Shown here: piece after piece, positions 46,398 to 57,895 of the stretch
How the letters are laid out: the number at the start of each line of letters is the position of its first letter
Numbering within the stretch: position 1 is the first letter of the stretch
NCBI GenBank assembly: GCA_016748015.1
Contig: JAAOMT010000439.1
Coordinates: 145,527-209,526 of the forward strand
Direction of reading: 5' to 3'
Source: Geosiphon pyriformis
Taxonomy: Eukaryota > Glomeromycota > Glomeromycetes > Archaeosporales > Geosiphonaceae
Length of the DNA: 64,000 nucleotides
Made by a program: the position numbers and the translations under genes
Notes under the pieces: model-generated
What the model was told of the DNA's origin: nothing
The model's input: only the letters and a program-made list of their open reading frames with translations
Database searches by the model: none

Positions 46398-46587
46398 AAA
46401 TAATTTAAAAGTGAGAATCATTGGAATTACTCAAGATTTTGGATTTTTAAAAGCCGTTATTGTTGATAATCAAAAAGACAATGATGATAAAAATATTAAT
46501 ACACAGCCTTATCAAATTATTACTTTACAACCGGATGGTAACAGTTTTGATATGTTTAAAAATTTAATTACACGAAAAGATAAATAG
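44182..46587 (+). CDS. BPL1: Biotin-[carboxylase] protein ligase
   Basis: Attaches biotin to acetyl-CoA and pyruvate carboxylases via biotinyl-AMP. Four exons (44182-45374, 45462-45847, 45935-46166, 46254-46587) join to 714 residues (yeast Bpl1 690). The N-terminal half is the glutamine-amidotransferase-like BPL_N domain (MNVLIYTGLGTSSLSVSNTI, GGKYLGFGAGANYPS). The catalytic domain begins near residue 380: YGEVMGSTQSFLDK, ATQQIQGRGRGRNSW (biotinyl-AMP loop), LKWPNDIY, KIGGVLI, GCGVNTNN. The C-terminal SH3-like part holds a run of 26 Asn encoded by AAC/AAT repeats (46318-46395), between YNHDNIYNK and the conserved KVRIIGITQDFGFLKA strand. The alternative start at 44270 omits a 29-residue segment that could be a targeting peptide. 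Confidence 0.95.
46318..46395 (+). repeat. In-frame (AAC/AAT)26 repeat coding poly-Asn
   Basis: Fourteen AAC followed by twelve AAT codons, all in the BPL1 frame, so expansion or contraction keeps the frame. Confidence 0.95.
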
Positions 46588-46750
46588 CTATAATAAAAAA
46601 CTTTTTATAAAACATTCGATTTACAATAAATATTTTGAATATCATTTTCCGAAACAACTTTCATAATTTAAAAATATTCCATATCTGGTTTTTTTCATTT
46701 CAATACCAACACTCGTAGACGCGTTTTTTTTTTTTTTTTTTTTTAGGGAA

Positions 46751-49505
46751 ATGGACCGTGTCGCTTTCAATGACAACCTTTTCCCGAATAATCAAGTTTT
46801 CTTGAGCCTCTTTTCTCCCTCCCTTCAGTTACGTCTCGACTTGAGCGTACAACATTCCGAAAGAACCATCGGAAAAGAAAAAGACTGTGATCTGGTAATC
46901 CCAGACTACTTCAACCAAGTTTCTGGACGCCATTGTACAGTTTACTTGGTAATAGAGAGTTGACGAAGTCACACTGGTTCAATCTTCCACCGCCATATAT
47001 GCCAACAAGCTGCACCTCAAAATGTCTTGACAGGTATCATCCAATAATGAAATGTTCCAGTCAAAAATAAAAAATTATAGCCCATTTGGAACATTCGTTA
47101 ACGGCCTAGATGTTGGGTGTGATAAACTTTACGATCTTAACGACGGCGATCGAGTAACATTGGGTCCGCAACCTGGTTTAGGTACCGAAATTTTACCTTA
47201 AAAACATTGTTGTTGTTTTTTTTTTTTTTTCTGAATTCCATAAAAACTTTATACCCATTTCTTACATGACTCGTTTTTTAATAAATTCAGAATTTATCCT
47301 CTGTAAAAATGCAAAATGGGTAAATACCAATTCGTCGGAAAATGGACACGTAGGAAATTTAAGTTAACTTTGATTGAATTGGAATTCAATTAATACTTAA
47401 AATCCCTTTAATCAATTTTATTAACAAAAAAAAAACCATAAATTCACAGAGTGTTCCTCCTTCTATGGGTAGGTTCGAGATTTTGGAACATAAAGAACTC
47501 GGACGGTAAATATCAACCCTCAAATCTCCAAAAAAGATTTGACTTGATGTTAAATTTTATTCGAATTTTTTTCTTGCCCCAGTGGATCGTTTGCTTCTGT
47601 ATATCTTGCCAGGGATATTACCACAGGCGTTTTGGTCGCCTGCAAAGATTTACAACTCGGTGGAACGATCAATCTAAATACAATTAAACGTCTTCTTCAA
47701 GAAGCAGAGATAATGAAGAAGCTTGATCATCCCAATATCGTTTCCCTTGTCGACTGCTATCAAAACATTGGAAAGCTATGGATATTTACTGACCTGATGA
47801 CAGGTGGTGATCTAAAGACTTTCATTTCAAATAATCACGGAAAACGTGGCGAGTTATCATACCGGGAGAAGTGCCAAGAATTCAGTCGTCAAATATGTGA
47901 TGCTCTTGAGGTATGAATTTTTTTTTATACTAAAATTTCCAATATATAAATTAATCCAAAATACCGTTTATTAGTACCTACACAGCAAGAATGTTATGCA
48001 TCGGGATATAAAACCCGATAACATATTGCTGGTGGATCAAACCGAGCAACAGGTCAAGATAACAGACTTCGGTTTGGCCAAATATTTCAATCCGCTTCAA
48101 ACAAATATGTCTCAAGTTGGCACACCTTTATATCAAGCCCCGGAACTATTCTTGTTTCAAAGCTACAGCAATACAGTAGATATGTGGTCTTTCGGCGCTG
48201 TGGTTTATCATATGCTCACCGGGGATCCCCCTTTCCCCGAGGATAACTATGCTATGTTGAAGGAACTGGTTATTAATGCTGAAGTTGACTACTCTAGATT
48301 GTTAATATCGTGTCAAACATTAGCCGTCCATTTTATTCAAGGATTATTGAATAAAAATCCAAATGAGAGAAAAACCGCAAAAGAAGCGCTTCAGCATTCC
48401 TATATGAAAAAAGTATGTAAATTTTTGTAATTAGGACAAACATTCCAACTCACGAAAAGCTAATTTCTTGAAATATGTGTGGTTAAAAACATCTAGAGGT
48501 CATATCAACTAAGAAGTTATACCAAGATTTCAGGCTCAAATCTTGCCTTAAATACCTCTGTAACTCTTGAGCCGATTCCGATCCAATCCAGCGCAGAATT
48601 AATCCATTCTACGTCATCTTTCTCCACAATAAAATCCATTCCTATACATATCCCTTCTCGCACGTTAGTTCATAGAGCCAAAATACCTTCTTCGCGACAA
48701 AATAAAAGCGTCAAGGGAACCAAGAAAAAGGTATATATTCTATGTTCTCACTAAGCTTAATTGAGTGGATACTACAAATTTCATCTTGGATATATTTCTT
48801 ATGAGAATTCATTCGATAATAATCAAACTAATAGAAACAAAACTCAGACGTTAATATGTGGGGCACTCTTCAAGAATTTCCTAATGGAAAAACCATTTTA
48901 TTAAACGAAGAGGAATACATAATAGGACGGGGTGAAGGTGATGGGATGTCTCTTTTTCAGCTGTATGAGCTTAACATTACCATTTTGAATTTTTTTTATA
49001 AAAGCACATGAAGCTAACCAATCAATCAATCAATCCTTTTTTTTTGTTACAAATTTAGACTGTCATCCTTCGGTAACATTTTTCAAACATATCGCGCTCA
49101 GTAAACAACGTAAAATCTAGTTTCTAATTGACAGATTCAAGTGACTTGGGAAAAGTTTATCAACTCTATTCTCAATATTTCCAAAAATTTAGACGCAGTT
49201 ATCTCTTTTGAGAACGGTAAAGCATATTTACGAGATACATCCACCAATGGCACCTGGGTACAAGGAGAAAAACTCGGGAAAAATAAAAGGAAGGAGCTAC
49301 ATGGTGGAGAGACAATATACTTTGTTCATGTCGCATCAAATTTACGCAGGGATTTAAAAGGTATTTTGTTTTTCATGTACTTCAACCGTTTTCATCTTGA
49401 TAATTAATTTCTTTCCATTACTTTTATAAATTCTCAAATTTTTATTATCTACTTGTAGAATTGACTCAGGGAAATTTAATATTCAGGTTTTTTTATTTTG
49501 GGTAA
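46751..49505 (+). CDS. Rad53/Chk2-like checkpoint kinase with two FHA domains
   Basis: Eleven exons fit and preserve frame: 46751-46948, 47034-47181, 47291-47319, 47450-47505, 47583-47910, 47975-48412, 48527-48730, 48835-48937, 49059-49109, 49193-49360 and 49459-49505, giving 589 residues. FHA1: ERTIGKEKDCDLVIPDYFNQ, VSGRHCTVYL, SPFGTFVNG. Kinase: LGRGSFASVYLARD, VACKDL (Lys), VMHRDIKPDNILL, ITDFGLAKYF, YQAPELF. FHA2: YIIGRGEDCHPSVTFFKHIA, LSKQHAVISFENGKAYLRDT, STNGTWVQGEKLG. FHA domains bind phosphothreonine; the family acts in DNA-damage and replication checkpoints. The FHA-kinase-FHA order is that of yeast Rad53 rather than single-FHA Chk2/Cds1. Exons 8-11 were placed by splice phase and FHA motifs; a split into two genes is possible but unlikely. 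Confidence 0.88.
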
Positions 49506-52500
49506 AAATCATGATCCATAATAAAATTTTGAATTGGTTTGCTTTGTCATCCAAGAATGGCGGAACCTAACTAAATCCCTGTTTCTTTAAACCATTATTA
49601 TAGTCGAGAGCCAATTTATACGGACGTTCAACTTATGAAATGAGTATATCCCGATATTCGTGCTAGTTCAAGACCACAAAGATTATTTCGTTTATTATCA
49701 GGTTTTGTTAATGTGTACCATTGCATTTGTAGAGTATAATTATTTTGGGCCACTTCTCAATCTCCTAAAGTCGAAACGCAGGTGAAATTAGGTCGGAGTT
49801 TGAATTCTCATAATTACGTAATATTTTTTCAATGCTTCCTCGTTAAATTGTGTAAATATAATTTTCAGGTAAAATCTAATTTGAGGTTATCGAGACATTT
49901 CTCAGATCCCCAGCTTGTGATTCTCGTCAATAAAAATAATAGGATTGTAAAAAAACGAGTTTCCAAATATTTTGAGACAACAAACAAAATATTTTCATAA
50001 TGTGACAAAGCAAACATTTACACGTCAACACGTCATCTTGTCTATTTGTTTGCAAATAAAATTATGTAATTTAATTTATAATAATTTACTTTCAAATTAA
50101 TATATCTATTATAATTAGTGTTAAAGTTAACGAAGATGGATAATTATAATCGATATCATATTCATCATCATATACTCGGATGGATTGAGTCGTACAGAAA
50201 GTGTTTAAGATTAGAGTATACAATCTTATAATAACAAGTGTAGCATAAAGTTAATATTCCCAATATATATAACATATTTGAAACTTTTATCTGTTTTTAC
50301 TTGGCACAGTCCAATTATTTCCATTTTTTGTTTTGCATTTAGATTTTCAGATTTCTTATTATTTTTTCCATTTTTTGTTTTTTTTGAATATAAAAAAGAA
50401 GATTTGCTTCAATTTTACTTTTTGTTGTTTTTTTTACTGTTAATAATTAAGGTTTATATTAATTATAATAATATTTTTAATTAAATTATTGATTATAGAA
50501 TTAGATAATAAATTATTTTATGTATGTATTGTAATAGTTTTTGTGTTGTTAAAATAAGTTAATATTAGTAAACAATTATAGTTTAAATATTAAAATAATA
50601 AATATAAGTTTTTATTTTCAAATAATAAAGAATAAAAAAAAACATATCTTTTGAACCAAATTATAATATAATTATTTCAGTAAAGTTTTATTTACATTAG
50701 TAAAAATAAAATAAAAAAAATAATTGTTGTTTTTATTAAAAAAAAAACAAAGCATAAAATATGTAATAAATTTATAAAAATACATAAAAATTTAGTAATA
50801 TATAATAATATTAATAATAATTTATTTTTTTATTTATTTTTAAAAGTTTTAATAATTTATTACTATAAATTAGTTTTTTTTAATAACAACCAAATTTTTT
50901 AATATTATATGTTAAATATTTAATATATAAAAAAACTACTTTATAAATTTATAATAATTTATATAAATAATTTGAACAATTATTTTATTATTTTACTTTT
51001 AAAATACTTTAATTAAAAATTTTTATAAATATTATCCCAAAAATTATTTTTTTAGTTTAAATAAATAAAATTTATTAAATATTTTTTTTAACTTTTTATA
51101 AAAAAAATAGATTTTATAATCTTGTTTTTTAAAAATTAAAATTAAAACCAAATATATTTAAAATATTGTAACTTAAAATATTTTTTAAAGAAATTTTTAT
51201 TTAAATGCTTACTTATTTGTTTTAATTAATTATTATATTAAATTCAAAATTTTTTTATTGTTATTTTAAGTTTAAAACATTAATAATATGCTTAAAATTC
51301 AATTATTTTAAATTAATTAAGAGTTTTTTATATTTTTTAAGATTTTATATTTTTTTAAAATAAGATTAAAGTTTATAAACACAATTTTATTTACAATATT
51401 AAATACAGCAAATTTAAAAACTTAGATTTAATGCTTGTATTTCTTGTAATAATATATAATAAAAAAGCATATTGTTAAATATAATTTACTTAACCAAAAT
51501 AGAACATCAAAAAAATTAAAAAATTTTTTTTTTAGATTAAAACACATTTATACAATTTAATTAGTATTATAAAAAAAATATAATAAAACTAAATAAAAAA
51601 ATAGATAAAAATTTTGTTGTTATTATTGTAAATTATAATACAAATACAAGATTTTAAAAATATTAAAATATAAAATTATTAAGTAAACCAAATTAATATT
51701 TTGTATTATTATTATTTAAAATTTCTGTTTAATTAATTCTAATTATTTAAATTTGAAATACATTAAAATAATTTTTTATTATTAAAATTATTATCTAAAA
51801 TGTTTAATTAAAAAAAACAAAAATTAATTATTATTATATTTTACAAAAAAATCAATTTTTGATTAATTTAATTTTTGTTTTATTTAATTTTCTATTTTAT
51901 AATATATTTATAATAATATTTTGTATAAAAAAATATATATATGTTAAAATATAAAAATATTACAATAATTTTTGTAAAAGTATAATTTTTTCAGTTTTTC
52001 AAGTACTTTATTATTGTTTAAACTTATAATAAATTTTCCAAAAATTAGAAATTGAAAAGTTTTAATAAGAAATATTTAATAAATTTATTAATTAAATATT
52101 GTAAAATAAGATAAAACCATTAATTATTTAAAAATAAATTTTTATAAATAATTCTAATCATTATAATTTTAATATATATTTAATTACATATTATAATATT
52201 TGTATATTGTAATTTTATAAGTTGTAATTATTAAACAACAAAACAAATATTTAGTTATAATTAATAATTATTACTATTAATTACATCTTTTTTAATAAAA
52301 TTATAGTTTTTATATACTTAATTATAAATATTTATATTATTAATTATATATATATAAAAAGAATTTTTATTTTTAAATCAAATTAATTTTTAAAAAAAAA
52401 TTGTATTTATTTAATAAAGAAAAATATTTATTAAAATCATAAAGCTATAATAATTGTGTTAATTTTTATTAAATTCGCAACTGTGATTTTAAAATTGTTC

Positions 52501-52681
52501 ACATTCATTGAATTACTTATATATATTAAAAAGAAAAATAGACATAATTTAATAATTTTTGACTAATCGCAGGGCTTTCCCAGACCTGATAATCACGTGA
52601 CAATCACCCATTACCTAATGATAGTGCAGTTCAAATCTTTGATGATATAATGTTCCCTTTGTCTTTTATGTCCCCAAATAC
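49506..52681. other. A/T-only gene-free region
   Basis: From 49506 to about 50050 the sequence is moderately AT-rich with no convincing exon. From about 50050 to 52560 it is almost purely A/T with TTAATTAA-like runs, resembling the first 4.4 kb. No reading frame of interest, no RNA gene. The last 120 bp regain normal composition and probably carry the PEX16 promoter. Confidence 0.75.
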
Positions 52682-54402
52682 ATGTCGATAAAAATGAATT
52701 TGCTTCATAAATACGACGCTGCGATCATCAAAAATGCTTCACAAATCAGCTCTATTGAAAGTTCTTTGCGCATGCTAACTTATATATTGCCAGGTAAAGA
52801 AGACGTTTGCTTAATTCAAGTGAAAATCGGGTTTAATTTTTCCTGCTCTAGTTAAATTTAGTATAACTTGTCAAAAAAAACTTTTTTATTTCTAACCAAA
52901 TTCTTACCTTTGACTCTAGGGCGTTTTGAAGACTCAGAGTTTGCATCAGGAGCGCGTAATGTATTCTTACACTTTCGAAAACAACTTGTTTTTTTTGGAA
53001 GGCTAAAAATCAATCTTTAATGCTCCAAATTTTTGCAATTGATTTCTAGTTTTCGCTGCATTGAATCTGATTGGGTTATATCATGATTCGATCTTGGTCC
53101 GTGCTGCTGCCAACCTTCCCCCATCTAAAAAGCCTATACCCTCTCCTCACAACCGATATACCAGATATTGGGTGAATTCATCGAAAACTTATCAACGCGC
53201 TGCTTTCCTCTTAACACTTTTACAATACACGGAGGTTTTACTCGAAATGGGTGTTCAGAAAAAGTGGGGAAAAGAAGTAAAATGGAGACTGATTGTTACC
53301 ATCGAGTCGATAAAGTAGGCAAGGCTTTTCGATTAAGAAAAAATATATATATATATATATATATATTTAAGTATTCGCCTATCCCATTAAACTAATATTT
53401 TCATCTGATTATTTGGCTCAGATCTATATGTAGAATCGTCCTTCTCTATAAAACAAAGAAACGAATTGTAGTACAACCTAGCATTCCAAGACGTGAAATC
53501 GATCCAGCAATTTTTAGTGAAGAACTATCGATAAAGGAAACTAGAATGGCAAATGGCTATTGGCCTGATTCAGTAGATAATGCTAAACAGATAAACAGCA
53601 GTTGGACAGGAGCACGCACAGGACTAAAGAGACCACATATATCTACTATATCTCAATCGTACAACTTGGGATCTAAGGATGTAACTGAGTATTTGATGAG
53701 CAGAGTCTTAATGGTTGAAGATGTAAGAAATCCAAAAGATTTAATTCATGTTTTGGGTAGCTTTGGGACAATTGGTGAATTATTATTCATTTTTAAACCA
53801 TTACTTTACGGTAAGTTTATTGAACTGGATGTCGATTTCGCAATATAGTTCATACTTTAATTCTTACATTCATAGTGCTTGCCATCAAGAAATTTGGTAC
53901 AAAATCATGGGTGCCATGGTTGAGCTCATTAGGAATCGAGATCTCAGCGCGTTTGCTGATAAATTTATTTTATAAGGCGCGAATCCCTGGGGGCTATCGT
54001 TGGTTGTCGAGTCTTGAAAAAGAAGAACATAAAAGAAGATTCTATCAATTCTTTTTCTACCTTTTAAGGGGACCATTCTATGATAAATTCACCAAGTAGG
54101 TTTAAGCTTTAAAGTGTCAACATGAAAAGAAGCGTAAAATTCTCAACAAATTCATATATTCTTTCATTCACCCTAATTTTTGGTAACAGGCCAAAAATTA
54201 ACGCTTTTTGCAATTCCGTGAGTACCAAACCTATCTTGTCACTTTTAGGTGGTATTCTTAGGGATTATCAACCATTGTTGGAAAACTTTTACTTTTACAG
54301 TAAGTTGCATTTTTATTTAATTTCCTTCCTCCCCTTTTTCATAATGCTCTTCGACTTAACTTCTTTTGAATTAAATATCTCCTTTTAGCCGCTTCATCCT
54401 AA
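52682..54402 (+). CDS. PEX16: Peroxin 16, peroxisomal membrane biogenesis protein
   Basis: Needed for peroxisomal membrane protein import and de novo peroxisome formation at the ER. Seven exons (52682-52793, 52920-52955, 53050-53314, 53422-53810, 53876-54095, 54190-54299, 54389-54402) join to 381 residues, near the family size (336-390). Family features: YDAAIIKNASQISSIESSLR and LTYILPGRFEDSE at the N-terminus, LFAALNLIGLYHDSIL, WRLIVTIESIKSICRIVLLY, the IHVLGSFGTIGELLFIFKPL segment and the C-terminal helix FCNSVSTKPILSLLGGIL. Several segments are hydrophobic enough to be membrane-embedded. The first in-frame ATG (52682) precedes a second one at 52694 that could also serve. Confidence 0.94.
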
Positions 54403-54965
54403 AAAATAACGCAGGAGAATTCCCAACCAGTAGATGAGTATGATAATTTTTTACATGGACAAAAATTTGTGAATTATTTCACAAGATAGATGTGATTTTT
54501 ACTCGCAGTGCTTGTATATCAATATGGTGATTCTAATATATTTCAAGGAGAAATCAATTTTGATGGAAAACCCTTTGTTCAAGTTAATCTTTCGGTTCTC
54601 TATATGAAAGAAAAAAGTTGAAGGACTCGTTTGTTTCCCAAATTATGATGTTGATTTTTTGTTCTGTCTTATATTCACGCTATTGAAATTGAGATTTATA
54701 GACCGATTCTGACATAATACACTAATTATATAGCTTTGTGGAAAGCTGTACCAAATCTTGGTTTGGATTATCCTCCCAAATCCATCTCCAAGATTACGGT
54801 AATAGTAGAGTGTTAATGTTCATACATAGTAAAGGTCATTCTTGTATCAACAACACTTCTGTTGAAAGCAACAAAAAGTTACGTAGCCCTCGGAATATTA
54901 AACATTATGATAAATCGCTTGTGGAAACAAAGGTTTCGATAAACAATCGTTATTGGGTACTGAAA
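54403..54965. other. Spacer with unexplained plus-strand fragments
   Basis: Between PEX16 and the convergent C2 gene. Two plus-strand open segments look partly protein-like: about 54510-54618 (VYQYGDSNIFQGEINF..., ending TGA) and 54733-54798 (ALWKAVPNLGLDYPPKSISK). I cannot join them or recognise them; they may be a gene relic. Confidence 0.35.
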
Positions 54966-55659
54966 TCACTTTTCAATTTGTGCGGTAAGTTGATCCCAGA
55001 GATAATGCCAGTCTTCTTCTGTCCTTGAATTGGAACTGGATAGATCAACTAACCCAAATTTCAACACTATATCACCCTTGACTTCCTGTTTCGAGCTCCT
55101 TTTTTGTAAAGTAAAAGCAGCTGGTTGGTTTCTTGGATCTTCAAATGCGCGAGGCTGACCATCATTTAGTCCGCCATTATTACGAGCAAAAAGTTGTTTC
55201 ATTGGAATCGTAATTTCACCAAGGAAATCACGACCAAATCGATCTTCATCCCAGACGGTGATAGTTACAGAACCAGGAATCTTTTCGGGCCCGAGTTTAA
55301 TATCAAAGGTAGTATTCCAAACAGGATTTAAATTTTTATTAATTACTGGTGTCTGGTATTTTTGATTGCCGACTCGAACCACTACATATGGATCCGAGGA
55401 ACCATCTTTATCACTAAAATGATGAAGTCATTGTTCGTTGATTAATTTCCAAGTGTTTTATTATTTATTGTATGAAAACGTCTTTCCGGGATTCTTGCAG
55501 CTCAATAATGTGAATTTTAAAACTCTCGTCACTTTCCAACTAAAACTGACACCAATCTAGATAAAAACATCAGGCGCTGCCTTTTTTTAATACTCACGCA
55601 GCTGCCAGGTCTCTCGCCGCCAGTACACCAATGCGCAGAATTATACCTTTATCACTCAT
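54966..55659 (-). CDS. Single C2-domain protein
   Basis: Two exons (55659-55598, 55413-54966) give 169 residues, almost entirely one C2 domain: IILRIGVLAARDLAAADKDG, SSDPYVVVRVGNQKYQTPVI, NLNPVWNTTFDIKL, TVWDEDRFGRDFLGEITIP, then KGDIVLKFGLVD. The Asp residues of the calcium-binding loops (ARDLAAADKDGSSDPY; WDEDRFGRD) are present, so Ca2+-dependent membrane binding is plausible. The sequence resembles the C2 part of fungal phosphatidylserine decarboxylase 2, but no decarboxylase domain follows; the stop after TAQIEK looks genuine. It may be a free C2 adaptor or a truncated relative. Confidence 0.85.
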
Positions 55660-55935
55660 TATAATAAAACGGGTTGGAAGGTTTTTATAATGAATGAGTT
55701 TTAATTCTCCATTTAAATACTAAAATCCTAATTCAATATATAAAGATTAGCCAATAGATGAATGTTACAGAAAACGAATCCTTTGTTGTTTCATCAATGA
55801 CCTTTATAGATGATGATTCATCAAATATTTCCGATTGGCCAAAGAATTTGGGTAATTATACAACGTGAAGCATTATTAAATGGATCATACCATTGTAAGT
55901 TATACTTTCTTTGAAAACTTAACTCTCTTTGAGTA
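55660..55935. promoter_or_regulatory. Shared promoter region of the C2 gene and KXD1
   Basis: 276 bp between divergent start codons. A 36-codon plus-strand frame (55759-55869, starting MNVTENESFVVSS) could be an upstream ORF in the KXD1 leader. Confidence 0.5.
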
Positions 55936-56621
55936 ATGGAAGCCGAAACAGCCACTCCACCAGAGTCCACCAATAATCAATTACCGCCTATATTATCTCC
56001 ATCTCTGCCGCAGCATCAAGACGACACAGAACAATTGCCACACCAAGGACCCTCATACCATGCTTTTAATTATTTTCTTGAGGAGATGCATGGCATGTTA
56101 AATGATGCGGATTTGGAGAAAATCGTGGAAAATCAAAAAAACATGTAATTTCCCCCTTTTAATCACAAAATTAAAATTAATTTAGAAATTTGATATTCAT
56201 ATTAAATTGACTCTAAAAATAGTTTTTTGAATTTAGAAATTCTTTTTTAACCAATTAATAATTAATTTTTTTCAAAAGGCATGAAAATCTAGAGCAAACC
56301 GCAGTAACGCTTACTTCTTTGAACGATTTGAGTACCCAAAAATATGATGAATTACTGAGGAAATATGATTTGCATGCGAAATGTTTGAAAGAAATGAAAA
56401 ACGATTTGGAATATATATTTAAGAAGATTCGGTGAGTTAAAGGCAATTCTGCTTGAGATTATATTCGTTGGCAAGATTACGTTTCAAAATCTTTGGAATT
56501 TTTTATGCTCAAAAAATTTAGTCTAATCAAGACAAAAGTTGCCTCACAACATCCTGACGCATTTGCAAAGATGCAGAAAAAAATTGGCATAAAACAAGAT
56601 GGCGATGATGACGAGGACTAA
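55936..56621 (+). CDS. KXD1: KxDL-motif protein, BORC/BLOC-1-related subunit
   Basis: Small coiled-coil protein of lysosome/endosome-positioning complexes. Exons 55936-56144, 56279-56431 and 56522-56621 give 153 residues. The KxDL domain is in the second half: TSLNDLSTQKYDELLRKYDL, CLKEMKNDLEYIFKKIR (KNDL is the KxDL motif) and IKTKVASQHPDAF; the N-terminus is Pro/Gln-rich and disordered, the end acidic. It lies 276 bp from the divergent C2 gene and 172 bp from convergent UXT. Confidence 0.92.
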
Positions 56622-56793
56622 AACCATTAATCTAGAATATTTTAATTTTTTCTTTGCTTTATTAATTTTTCGCTAATTCGAAATTAAGTCTACTGCCATG
56701 ATTTGGCAAATTCCACCTTATAATAGGAGAAAACATTCCATAATTGAACGCTCAATTTTTCATTCCGTCATAAATTAAAAGTTCCGAAAGTTA

Positions 56794-57551
56794 TCACCAA
56801 AATAAATCATCCCGTAACGGTGGCTCAACACCTTTGTTAAGATTCATAATTTCGGTGAGCGCTTCGAGCACCATTTTGATGTTGGCTTTTATTTTCGCTA
56901 CTTCTTTTGAATATTGATCGGCTTTCCTGTTAAAAAAAAAGATAAGTAGTATCGCGCTCAACATCATTAGTAAATAACAAATCGAAGAAATAAACCAAAA
57001 GAACGAGAATAAAAATATATATTATGACAAATACCTTTGCAATAATTTTTCCTTTCGATCAATAAATTCCACAGCCTCAGAAGATGTTAGTTGTACATGA
57101 AACCCGAAGCCAACATTTATGTATAGGAAAGATGTATCTGGCCTTTCCAAACAATTTGGTATATATATTCCTTTTTCAATTTCAAATAACATTTTCTAAT
57201 GTTCGAATGCGGTAAGAAAATACTAACACTTTAGCCTGTACATAGAAATTGGTGCCTAGATCCACCATAGTCTTCATTTCTGTCAATTCATTATCAATAA
57301 TCAGTTGAATTTGTGTCTTCAATTTTAAACTTGAAAAATATCCCAAAAGTTCAAATAAAATATTAAACTAGTTCATTCCTTTGTCTCAATTCTAGTCAAA
57401 AAATGATATTAAAAAATGATAGTTACTATTCAGATATTTGATCATAAATCACGTCCCTTAAATCCATCATTTTTTTCAAATCAGGCTTTAACGTGTCGTT
57501 TAAGAAGCCTTCATATTGTTTGACTTTGGAGGCAATATCCTTATCCACCAT
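56794..57551 (-). CDS. UXT: UXT/ART-27, prefoldin-like subunit
   Basis: Alpha-type prefoldin subunit of the URI/R2TP co-chaperone complex. Four exons (57551-57427, 57329-57228, 57142-57035, 56926-56794) give 155 residues; human UXT has 157. Signature segments: FLNDTLKPDLKKMMDLRDVI, TMVDLGTNFYVQAKVPDTSF, INVGFGFHVQLTSSEAVEFI, DRKEKLLQRKADQYSKEVAK, with the two coiled-coil arms around a beta-hairpin core. The intron at 57227-57143 was chosen because only it yields the conserved VPDTS junction. Confidence 0.94.
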
Positions 57552-57895
57552 AGTTGATATTTCTTGGTAAAGCAGGAGATAAGAATTTTTTTATATTTAA
57601 CTGTTCAGGAAGAAAAAGAAGAAATCTAGTTTCTTACTGATCCAAAAAGCCAATCGGATATTTCTCTGACAATTGACCCAATCATTTCACATTTCACATT
57701 TGACATTAAAATCGTGGCCCATTCTCATTGAAGTGTGAAGAAACAGAAATTTTGTTTTCTTTTCTATCTAATATCACACTCTATATTCTTTCTTTTATTC
57801 GAATTTTTGCTTTGATACAGTTTTTGTGAGCTAGTTTACGTTTTATATATGAGATTGCCCTGTTTCTATTATTTACCTATCAGTCTTAAAATATT
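57552..57895. promoter_or_regulatory. Shared promoter region of UXT and the ZIP transporter
   Basis: 344 bp between divergent start codons; no specific motif identified. Confidence 0.45.

Noticed and set aside
49782-50484. Short plus-strand ORFs after the checkpoint kinase
   Set aside because: AT-driven Phe/Lys/Leu composition at the border of the A/T-only block.
53061-53395. Alternative frames overlapping PEX16 exon 3
   Set aside because: Shadow of the true frame; the PEX16 exon chain keeps phase across all seven exons.
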